13,069 nt of DNA from Ophioceras dolichostomum (taxonomy: Eukaryota > Ascomycota > Sordariomycetes > Magnaporthales > Ophioceraceae), in NCBI GenBank assembly GCA_003049485.1, contig PYST01000603.1:1-13069 (forward strand), read 5' to 3'. A program made the position numbers and the translations under genes. Shown here one piece after another: positions 1 to 7,274 of the stretch (positions are counted from its first letter, which is position 1; each line of letters begins with the position of its first letter). The notes under the pieces are model-generated. The model did not search any database. It had not been told where the DNA came from and saw only the letters and a list, made by a program, of their open reading frames with translations.

Positions 1-60
1 GTCTTATGCCCCTCGGGAGGCAGGGATCTCGGGCAGATTCCGACTTCAGACGTTAAATAC

Positions 61-87
61 ATCATCATCATCATCATCATCATCATC
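61..87. repeat. (ATC)9 trinucleotide microsatellite
   Basis: Nine uninterrupted ATC units. The stretch lies before the possible terminal exon at 110-307. No reading of it (poly-Ile, poly-Ser or poly-His on plus, poly-Asp/Met on minus) joins a convincing reading frame, so it is probably non-coding. It is likely to vary in length between strains. Confidence 0.95.
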
Positions 88-109
88 GCTCCTTTGTTTC
101 CCCGGCTGA

Positions 110-307
110 AACAAAGCCGCTAGATCGTGGAGTCGTCCCATTCCCCGCCCTGTACCTCACCGCCTTTGTCGATTCTGCCGCCCCACGATCACGAGGCCCA
201 CCTCCCTCCCGAGTCCAGCCCCACTCATCGCGCAAGAGCTCGCGGCCGATGATGTCACTGCCGAGCTGGCCAAAGACAAGGAACGCAAGGTCGTGACCGA
301 GAAGTGA
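110..307 (+). CDS. Possible C-terminal exon of a gene entering from the left (unrecognised)
   Basis: The frame is open from just after a TGA at 107-109 to a TGA at 305-307 and contains no ATG. If it is coding, it must be the last exon of a gene whose start lies outside the window. The last 25 or so codons look protein-like: an acidic/basic helical tail ending KDKERKVVTEK, with G/C-ending codons (GCC, GAG, CTG, AAG, GTC). The earlier part, rich in Arg and Pro, is probably intron or UTR. Candidate acceptors are the CAG at 214-216 (after GAGTC) and the AAG at 235-237. I do not recognise the protein. This could be a chance open frame, and I have no independent support for it. Confidence 0.2.
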   Translation, partial: NKAARSWSRPIPRPVPHRLCRFCRPTITRPTSLPSPAPLIAQELAADDVTAELAKDKERKVVTEK

Positions 308-750
308 AGGCAGTTAGCAAAGCGTTGCAGCAGTTTCTTGGGCGAAATTCAAAAAGATTCGAGACAGTGAATTCAGCGCTGGCATCCTTTTCTCTGCGCC
401 GTGCACGAAGCCTACTGCAGTGCACCGAGCACACATGATTTTCGCAGGTCTCCGCGGGAAGTTATCTACACCTAGGTGGTAGGTACCTTTACTCACCTGC
501 ACGATTCTTCGATTTATTTGTTTCGAAACTGTCGGGAGGCCAATGGGGAAAGGAATAAGCACGCGTGCAAAATACTACTGAATTCTTGTGTCTCTCTTCC
601 AAAGGAAAGCTATCTGTGCGTTGGTGGGGAGAGCGACCTTATAAAGGCTGCTTGGTAGGTAGATGCCTTGGAAGTTGATGCCTTAGGACTGAGGCAACAG
701 CTGCCACGTGAGCAGGTACCTACTATGAACCAACAGAAACAACTACCAGG
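308..750. other. Non-coding stretch, no gene recognised
   Basis: No convincing coding frame on either strand. Visible elements are two GGTACC motifs flanked by TAGG or CTA (482-487 and 715-720), part of a motif family scattered through the window, and a CACGTG E-box palindrome at 705-710, about 40 bp before the small ORF at 751. The open frames here have no coding-like codon bias. Confidence 0.5.
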
Positions 751-909
751 ATGGAAGGCAAGCAGACGGACGACGACATGCTCACCTTTGAGGCAGCTCT
801 AGAGCGCAATCCCGGCAAATACGACACCAGAGCCCGCCAGAACCAGGTGAAGGCTAGCCAGTTGCCTATCAATGCGCCATTAATGCCTGATTCCATGCGC
901 TCAAACTGA
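751..909 (+). CDS. Small ORF or exon, 52 aa, unrecognised
   Basis: ATG at 751, TGA at 907-909. The first 32 residues look protein-like: acidic and helical, with DDDMLTFEAALERNPGKYD and then TRARQNQ, using sensible codons. After codon 32 a GTGAAG occurs at the CAG/GTGAAG boundary (846/847). The residues beyond it are less protein-like, so this could be a 96-nt first exon followed by an intron whose acceptor I cannot place. The A at -3 of the ATG (AGGATG) is favourable. It lies 600 bp upstream of the better-supported start at 1516. I cannot assign a family, and it may be a gene relic. Confidence 0.25.
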   Translation: MEGKQTDDDMLTFEAALERNPGKYDTRARQNQVKASQLPINAPLMPDSMRSN

Positions 910-1515
910 GCAGCTTCTTTGTAGCAAACGGCAGGCAGGAAGCCGTCGTGCTTTTCTTTTTCATTTGTTCACCCGCCAGTCGCGCAGCAAGCCTCTTTGA
1001 CGCTCGTCGGAATGAAGGCAACGGCGGCTTCCAAATGCCCTGATATAATGGTCGCAGGTAAACGATTGTAAAGGCCGTTTGTATGGTACAAAGATGAGGC
1101 TGACTTCGAGGTGCTGTGATTTGTTTCATTTCAAGTTCACTGCCATACTCTTTGTTTGTCACAGTGGCGGCCTTCGTGACCAGCCCCGCCCCCGCAGAGG
1201 GGAAGCGGACGTGCTTGCCTCCCGCCTTCCCATTCACTCTCTCCCAACTCCAGCAAACTCGCTCCTTCCCTTCTGATTTGCACCTCCGCCCGGTTGCTGA
1301 TTTACGATTGGCTGATTTGGGAGTGACTGATTTGGGAGCTATTGATTTGAGGGCTGCCTTTCTCCGCCGGTCGGCCTACTTAATCAAGTTCTCCCTCCCA
1401 GCCCAGCTGAAAAATTTCCTCTCTCCTCCCTCTTTTTTTTTCCTTCTGCAGCGATCGGCACCACCACCACCACCACCACCATCGCCATCGCTCCAATCGC
1501 GAGCATCAAGAAGAG
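910..1515 (+). promoter_or_regulatory. Putative promoter and 5'UTR of the gene starting at 1516
   Basis: No gene is supported here. The proximal part has features common upstream of expressed filamentous-fungal genes. It holds four 15-bp repeats (1298-1357) with an ATTGG (inverted CCAAT) at 1307-1311 inside them. A pyrimidine-rich tract at about 1421-1449 ends TTCTGCAG and could mark the transcription start or a 5'UTR splice acceptor. An (ACC)7 run lies at 1460-1480. The ATG follows at 1516. The assignment rests on order and composition only. Confidence 0.45.
1298..1357 (+). repeat. Four tandem 15-bp repeats, TGATTTGGGAG core
   Basis: TGATTT recurs at 1298, 1313, 1328 and 1343, exactly 15 bp apart. 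The middle two units share TGATTTGGGAG; the outer two diverge after TGATTT. A further TGATTT at 1274 is out of register. The array lies about 160-220 bp upstream of the ATG at 1516, so it may be a set of protein-binding sites. Read in one frame it would give ADLxx-like pentapeptides, but that frame has no ATG and runs out of frame into the start region. Confidence 0.8.
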
Positions 1516-2673
1516 ATGGAGGTAAGTAACTAACGTTGATCCAATTCCTCCTTCCTTTGCCTCAATTATTCCAACTCCTACTTACCTGCCAAACGCGCCG
1601 CTCGTGACTGACCAAATCAATCCACAGCACACCACGAACCTGCCCATTCGGGCAAGGCCTGAGCCCGCGGCCGAGGACGCCGACGCGGCGCCCAACCCAG
1701 CACCTGTAAGTTCTACCTTGCAATTCATCCAGTCAGCAATAGCATCCAACACCATCCGTTGCCCATCGCACACCCCCATCGCATGGAGATTGCACACCCT
1801 CCCTCGTGGAGGGGACAGTTGAACGGGGCAGTGCATCTGCCTTCGCGGGCGTGCACCCAGTCGCTGGGGCCAACCCCTCAACGATGTCCCACTTCGCTTT
1901 GTCCCCGCCGAGTTGAAGCTGCGCCACAGTTTTCGTGAACCGGTCGAGCAGCCGACAGGTCGAGCTTTTCTCGATTCTGGTTTCCTTACCGCTTGGCCTA
2001 CGCGAGGCCTGGCGGGTGAATTTGCGGGTACTGCACGCGACAAGGTTGTTGAGACACCAGTGATGACCCCCTTTTGAGAATCGACAGCCTGATGGTGCAT
2101 ATTGGCGTTACACTGATGTGCTCGCAGCTGGAGTTCGGGCTCGGAGCAACATTCCACTGGGGCTTTTCACAAGTGTGCCATCGGAAACAGAGGGAGAGGG
2201 TGGGACTTGCCGGAAAAAATGTCTCCCGTGCACGTTTTTGCTGACTGGATGGGACGCGGCGGTCTGCGGTCCAGGACCACAATCAGTAAATCGAAGCCGG
2301 TCGGCGGTCTGCGGTCCAGTACCACAACCAGCTGATCGGAACCAGCTTGGCACGGGCCTTGTCCGCCGTTCACCTCTCGCGCGAGAGTCGTGTGGCTCGC
2401 TTCAAGCGAGACCAGCTCATTGACATCGGGTGCCGACACGTCGGCGTGCCTGATGGTGAAAACCTCGTCGCCAGTCGGCTGGCAATCGCCAGCCAGGCCA
2501 TCGGCCAGCGGGGATCGTCGTCATCTCCGCACTCTGTCGCCCTCATGGCGCTCGAGCGAGACAACGAGCAGGCCGTCGCCAGGAATTTTGAAGTTTTGTC
2601 CGCCGCCATCGACGATGTCATTGAGATGGCTCAAAAAGAGGCGAAAGAGAACGGCATCAAACATAAAAGCTAG
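1516..2673 (+). CDS. Orphan multi-exon gene, tentative model (exons 1516-1521, 1628-1705, 2128-2172, 2320-2673)
   Basis: I do not recognise this protein. Exon 1 is only ATG-GAG, followed by a GTAAGT donor at 1522 with a CTAAC shortly after it and a CACAG acceptor ending at 1627. Exon 2 (26 codons, rich in Ala, Pro and Glu) ends at a second GTAAGT at 1706. The next good acceptor is GCTCGCAG ending at 2127, with CACTGAT just before it. The frame then hits TGA at 2242, so another intron is needed; the donor at 2173 (GTGTGC) is weak. The final open frame, 2290-2673, has strong coding character (G/C third positions) and a long predicted helix near its end. It stops at TAG 2671-2673. Exon joins up to exon 2 are fairly secure. 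Exon 3 and the acceptor choice (2319 or 2331, both phase 0) are guesses. Direct splicing from 1705 to 2320 is also possible. Confidence 0.4.
2257..2346 (+). repeat. 45-bp tandem duplication (two copies)
   Basis: Copy 1 is 2257-2301 and copy 2 is 2302-2346. Both begin CGGCGGTCTGCGGTCCAG, then ACCACAA and CAG. They differ at about nine positions, mostly transitions. The 45-bp length keeps the reading frame. In the frame of the downstream open region copy 1 carries a TAA (2287-2289), whereas copy 2 is open. Each copy supplies CAG trinucleotides in the same phase, usable as splice acceptors, so the duplication may have created or moved an exon boundary. Confidence 0.85.
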
Positions 2674-2691
2674 ATTGGGAGACATTATCGC

Positions 2692-2922
2692 ATGAAGATC
2701 CGACTCGATAAGCTGGAACAGGACAATGCCGAGCTGAAGGCTAGACTGGAGCGGGTCACGGAGGACAATGCCGAACTGAAGGCAGACAATGCTGAGCTGA
2801 AGGCTAGACTGGAGCATCTCGAAGGCATGATGGAGAATCGGTTCGGGGTGAAGGAGGGGAGCAAGAAGCGCAAGCTCGACGAGGCAGCCGCTGAAGGCTC
2901 GGCTATGGAGGTGACGAAGTAG
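2692..2922 (+). CDS. Leucine-zipper coiled-coil protein with NLS-like cluster, 76 aa (may be the 3' part of the upstream gene)
   Basis: ATG at 2692, TAG at 2920-2922. Residues 8-49 form six heptads with L8, L15, V22, L29, L36 and L43 at one core position and N12, L19, N26, N33, L40 and M47 at the other, a classic dimerising zipper with several buried Asn. DNAELKA occurs three times. KKRK at 58-61 resembles a nuclear localisation signal, and the acidic tail ends EVTK. The frame is the same as that of the upstream open region, from which it is split only by TAG and the five codons before this ATG. The ATG has a weak context (C at -3), so this may be the C-terminal half of one protein cut by a nonsense mutation. 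There is no bZIP basic-region signature (N-x7-R). The partner and role are unknown. Confidence 0.45.
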   Translation: MKIRLDKLEQDNAELKARLERVTEDNAELKADNAELKARLEHLEGMMENRFGVKEGSKKRKLDEAAAEGSAMEVTK

Positions 2923-3652
2923 ATAGATTACTGTATCGCCATGAAGCCACCTACCTGGACATAATCATGCAATGGATGCCACTCCCCGGCCTTGTTTTCT
3001 TCATTCCCTACTTTTGCCAACCTGACTTTCACTCTACCCAACAGTGCATGTCATACTACACCTAATTATATCTGCGCTACATTGCACAATCTGCCCGTTA
3101 TCGTGGTCCCATACTCACGAGTCCACTTTCGATTTCCTCACCCCTCGGCTCGCCTCGGGCTTTTACTTTTGCACCGACTACGGCTGTCGGAGATTTCATA
3201 TAGCAGGGGAAGCGTTGCAGGTCGCTGCCAGCTGGAAGGCTTGCGCCGACTTTGGATTCTCGTTGGCTTTGTCCTCCTTAGGCAGTGTGGCGTGCTTGCC
3301 TGTACTGTCGCATGTTCGGCTGGCCATGGTTGCCTGCAGTACTGGACGTTGGTTGGTCACGCAAAAACACCACGCCAGGGAGGACACGGTCAACGGAGCT
3401 TCAACGTTGGTGGGAGCCAGGAGGTAGAAGAGAAGGAGCCTCTAAATGTTGGACGTCGCTCATTGCGACGGATACGCCTGATGGTGCTGAACGCCACGGA
3501 GCGGCAGCGAGAGCAGAGCTCGAGCTCTCGCTACCAGTTTATGGCGTTCGGCACCGTCTCAGCCAGGTGCTGAAGACGGGGCAGTAGCCCGCTTTGCCCG
3601 TATGTGCGCGCAACGTCGTCAAATCCGAGACGCGGACCTGCCAGCAAGCAAG

Positions 3653-3672
3653 CTACGATCGTCTACGATCGT
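3653..3672. repeat. Two tandem 10-bp units each holding a palindrome
   Basis: CTACGATCGT occurs twice in direct tandem, followed by a partial CTA. Each unit contains the 8-bp palindrome ACGATCGT. Function unknown; it may be a simple slippage product. Confidence 0.8.
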
Positions 3673-4008
3673 CTAAGGAGGTAAGGTTGGTATGAGACAA
3701 CACTGAACAAACGCAGACGCCGTTGCAACAGGGGATATCCCTTGGTCCCTCCTTGGGGGCCAAAACTCCGAGGTTTATAATATGGTGAGCATTTTAAGCA
3801 AGAATGTTCGCCGAGTGGCGAACCCAGTTGTCTCAGTCCGAACTCCGAAGTTGGGATCCTGGAGTCTGGCGCGTTGCGTCTGCCTCTGCGTCTGCTCAAC
3901 GCATTCTTCTTTTTGGATGACTGAATAAGGTCCGGTTGCGGATCAGAACCAGAACCAGGAAGGCCTTGCGGCAGAACTTCACGCCCTCTCCACCGTAAAT
4001 CCAACCCC

Positions 4009-4033
4009 CCCCCTCCCCCCAGTAGGGAGGGGG
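4009..4033. repeat. C-tract/G-tract hairpin with 9-bp perfect stem
   Basis: CCCCCTCCC (4009-4017) is the exact reverse complement of GGGAGGGGG (4025-4033), with a 7-nt loop. The C-run starts further left at 4005, so the minus strand reads G6-A-G9, a possible G-quadruplex-forming stretch. It lies about 285 bp beyond the stop codon of the minus-strand peptidase gene. Confidence 0.75.
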
Positions 4034-4317
4034 AGAGTCAGGCTGGCGACCATAGGCCGAGCGGCACCGATGTCCTCGTTGTCGGGGATGCCGGCTTGTA
4101 CGCACGCGATGCTAATAACCTCTCACCGGCAGCGAGGCAGCGAGTGAAACCTCGGGTTTTGGAGGAAGGAGGGGCTTAGAAGGTATATTGGCATAATAGA
4201 TCCAAGGGGCCAGACGAAGCAATCGGCAAAACTTCTGTCTGGGCTCGCTCTTCTTCCTCTGTACTACGAGTTATCTATCCCGCCCACCCATACAAAGCCC
4301 CACCCTCCAACCAACTT

Positions 4318-6024
4318 CTAAATAAAGTGCCCACACCCCGTATGACTCTCTCCCAGGGCAGCCAGCTCCTCCATCTGCGCAAAATCAGGCTCCAGACTCC
4401 TCGTCCTCATCCTCTCCAGCACCGCCGCATTCACCACCGTCTTCGGGATCAAGCTCGTCCCGTTCATCGACAGCACAGTCAGCTGGTGCGCCGCGGCCCT
4501 CGCATTGAGCAGCAGCAGATCCGGGTTGATGTTCGTGATATTATCGCACGCCTGGTGATAGCAGGGGTCCTCCGTCGCCAATATGCCCGTCTGCAGGAAC
4601 CCGAACGGCTTCCCCAGAATCTGCCAGAAGCTCGCGTAGTCGCTTCCGTTCGTCAGCACGCGTGCCGTGACGTTCACGCCCTGCGCGGCGAAGTGCTGGA
4701 GATAGATCTGCTCGATGACGCCTGACCCGAGGGGGGCGACGCTGCCGTACTCGCTGCCGTCCGTGTCGGCCACGCCGATGCGGCCCTGGGCCTGCATGTC
4801 GAAGTTTAGGTAGGCCAGGATCTTGTTCGCCTCGTCGACGGGCAGCGTCGAGCAGTAGTGCTTCGAGCCCAGGAGGCCGTTCTCTTCTGCACCCCACCAG
4901 GCGAAGCGGACCTTGTTGCGCGTGCGGTACTTGATGAAGGCGTGGAAGAGCTCGAGGAGGAGGGAGGAGCCGGAGGCTGTAGGTGGGAAGAGTTAGTGAA
5001 TGGTCCCGTTAGTCTTTCTGCTTGTCACTCAGGTTCTGGGAGTACTGCTCACCATCGTCGTTGATCCCCGGTCCGGCTTGCACACTATTTTACGTCGAGG
5101 AGTCAGTCAAGTCAGCATTCTTCTTTTTCCACGATTCTCACTTCGATGCAATCTCCCTCTTCCAACCAACCTGTCATGATGGGCACCCAAAACGATGACG
5201 TTATTCGGGTCGCCGTCCTCGGTCTCCACAAAGACATTGTGCGTCAAACGCGTCTCCAGCAGCTGCGTCTGCTGGAAGTGAGCCACCACCGTCTCTCCGG
5301 CAGCCAAACGGGCCTTGACGGCCAGTCCATCAGCCTGGTTGATGAAGCCAGCCGGGACGAACTCGTCCGAGGGCGCACTCAGCGAGCCCGCCGTGACCTG
5401 CGCCGGACCGTCGCTGTAAACGAGCACAGCGGCAGCACCGGCCCTCGCCGCGGGCAGGACCCTCCCCGCCAGCGTCCCGCCGGTGGGGCACCTGTACCTC
5501 TCCACCAGCACGATCTTGCCCGCCACGTCGATGCCCGCGTAGTTGGCCGCGTCGCAGCCCAGCGAGCCCTCAGGCCCATGCACCACCTCTGCCGTGATGC
5601 CCTGCTCGCTCGTGGAGGGGGAGTAGGTCAGGCCGTATACGAAGGTCGACACGCCGTCGAACTCGAGCGCGATGGAGATGATGTTGGGGAAGTATGCCGA
5701 AAACTCCTGCTTCCACGCGCGGGAGCCGGTCACGTTGGTCACGCGGTCGTAGATGTAGTCGACGGTGGCTGCCGAGCCGGGCAGGCCGAATGCGCGGTTG
5801 CCGCCGTTGGCGTACGCGAGGTCGTTGAGGTACTGCAGGTTCTTCATCAGGTTGTTGATCGTGATGTCGGCCTGCAACTTGGCTGAGTCGATCTTGGGCT
5901 TGCACTTCTGTGCGGCCGCCCCGCCTGCGAGAGACAGGAAGAGGAGGGCCCCTGCGGCGGCTGTCATTGCCGTCGTTGCCGCTGTCCTCGCCATTGGTGA
6001 GTTATTCCCTCCTGTGAACCTCAT
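4318..6024 (-). CDS. Secreted M28 zinc aminopeptidase with PA domain (Lap2/aminopeptidase Y-like), 3 exons, 514 aa
   Basis: Exons are 5171-6024, 5053-5084 and 4318-4976. Intron 1 (86 bp) has donor GTTGGT and acceptor AATAG; intron 2 (76 bp) has donor GTGAGC, an ACTAAC branch point and acceptor ACAG. The protein starts with a signal peptide (hydrophobic to about residue 38, AAA/Q). A PA domain lies near 125-225 (DVAGKIVLVERYRCP; AGAAAVLVYSDG). The M28 core has all expected metal ligands: H282 or H283 of AHHD, D294 or D295 of INDD, E326/E327 of GAEEN, D355 of NFDM and H436 of PCYHQACD, with C434 and C439 beside it. N-glycosylation sequons are at N97, N397, N405, N441 and N467. Length and domain order match fungal leucyl aminopeptidase 2 and yeast vacuolar aminopeptidase Y. 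It should remove N-terminal residues from peptides outside the cell or in the vacuole. ATG 6024 has A at -3; ATG 5994 (M11) would give a more usual 28-residue signal and may be the true start. Confidence 0.93.
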
Positions 6025-7274
6025 TTTGGAGCTAATGGCAAAATGACAGTCAGTCAGGAGGCGAGAGATAAGCTTCTGGAGACACCCGAGGCCTACTGCA
6101 GCCAAAACGAGCAGCGCACAGGATGATACACGGAGGGAGAAAGGGGACTGCGAGTGCGACACCCCGAGAAGATAAAACGTCACTCAGCAGCCCATTCGCG
6201 TCAGGAACCCAGCCATATCAGCCCGAACTCGCCGATCGGTGAGTCTGGCGTTGCACTGCAGGCCCTAGGATCCTAAACACAGCCGCAGGCATCGAGCAAA
6301 TTTGGTGGCGTACCGGAGCTTTTCGCCTGCTTTTCGCGGGCGGTGGCAGGTCGGACGAGGGAGAGCAGCGTTCGTGGAGGTCTGGGCATTTTCTGGGCGC
6401 GCCGCCCAGAACGTGGTTCAGGGGCCGATCGGGAAGGTGGCAGAGGCGTCGTGAGGGGGAGGAGGTCGGAGTTGAGTCGGTCGGCGGTGATGCCAAGTCT
6501 GACCTATGGCCGCATTAGGCTGGTGGATTTCCAACCCGTCCATCATCAATCATTTTATTCTGTGCGCTTTTATCCACACCGTTGTCGCCATCGATCCAGT
6601 GCCGAGAATTCGAATGAGATGTGGGTTGCGATAAGAGTGGATCTTAAGAGGTACGAACATACAAGAAGGGACGGGAGCCCGGCTCCTCGGGAAATCGGGA
6701 AATCTGTCGCCATTCGGGTCTACTTTTGCGTCGGTAGCGCTTCGAAGGGAAGATGAAGGATTTGTTGCTCTCTGTCTGGTTGGGGCATTCTCGACCCGGC
6801 AGCGCCACTCGACGCACCACCAATGAGAGCCGACCGCGATCACCAGAAAGGCAGGTGGGCTGTGGCATTTCGCAGGGCTGTCCTGGTGGGTGGATGGACC
6901 CGATTGCGCCCCCGTGATGTTTTTGTATGGTGCACAGTCTTTCGTACTGTATTTTCCAACGACCTACAGTGTGCTAACCGCCGTATGGTACTGTACGATG
7001 CAGGTACCGTAGTACCAAATACAGTACGACACACATTACTCGTACCGTACCATACACTGGACGCCCTCCATCACCAAGCAGAGGTCCATGCTGCCTGATG
7101 CTGGGTGTGAGATATTCATATACCCTACATGACTGGACTTAATGAGCCACTTTTAGCTCGGCCAGCAAGACAGACAGACTACATGTTCACCTAAGGGCTC
7201 CTAGCTTCAATCCTATCATTGATCAGCCCAACTACACCCAGCACTCCCCACTCTCTCACTCTTACTACACCCAC
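6025..7274. other. Intergenic region: promoter of the peptidase gene and 3' flank of the CorA-like gene
   Basis: Open frames here are Arg- and Ser-rich, lack motifs and look accidental. On the minus strand the part next to 6024 must carry the peptidase promoter and 5'UTR; I see no clear TATA box. A short GC palindrome, GAGCCCGGCTC, lies near 6676. The main structure is the GTAC-rich fold-back at 6925-7055. The part just below 7275 should be the 3'UTR of the CorA-like gene. Confidence 0.55.
6925..7055. repeat. GTAC-rich fold-back element (imperfect inverted repeat)
   Basis: The left arm (6925-6954) contains GTATGGT and TCGTACTGTATTT. The right arm (7017-7055) contains AAATACAGTACGA and ACCATAC, the exact reverse complements in mirrored order. 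The arms are 30 and 39 bp and the spacer is 62 bp. The spacer holds a nested pair, GGTACT and AGTACC. This is the structure expected of a fold-back or MITE-like element or a strong hairpin. No transposase is nearby, and I could not identify target-site duplications by eye. Confidence 0.7.

Larger units (their letters stand above)
2923..4317. other. Long stretch with no supported gene
   Basis: All open frames here are short and broken, lack family motifs, and have no consistent codon bias or splice-site pattern. I looked for reverse transcriptase, DDE transposase and LTR-like signatures and saw none. The left end (from 2923) should contain the 3'UTR of the zipper ORF, and the right end (below 4318) the 3'UTR of the minus-strand peptidase gene. 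Local structures are a 10-bp tandem repeat at 3653-3672 and a G/C-tract hairpin at 4009-4033. A decayed gene or transposon cannot be excluded. Confidence 0.5.

Noticed and set aside
1291..1380. Pentapeptide-repeat (ADLxx) protein fragment
   Set aside because: The ADLxx pattern arises only from the 15-bp DNA repeats. The frame has no ATG at its 5' end (only GTG) and is not joined to a coding exon, so I treat it as an upstream DNA repeat.
1582..2157. 191-codon open frame on minus
   Set aside because: Overlaps the plus-strand exon 2 and its introns. Composition is Arg/Ser/Ala-rich, with no motif and no splice support, and it is opposed by strong plus-strand splice sites.
2692..2922. bZIP transcription factor
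   Set aside because: The zipper is convincing but the required N-terminal basic region with its conserved Asn and Arg spacing is absent.
2923..4317. Degenerate retrotransposon or DNA transposon
   Set aside because: No reverse transcriptase, integrase or DDE motifs, no terminal repeats and no AT-rich mutated composition were visible; left as unassigned.
5146..5886. 246-codon open frame on plus opposite the peptidase
   Set aside because: Antisense shadow of the M28 first exon; repetitive Arg/Val/His composition and no domain.
6025..6183. Hydrophobic N-terminal extension of the peptidase up to 6183
   Set aside because: It would start at GTG; the first real in-frame ATG is 6024, and the signal peptide lies downstream of that.
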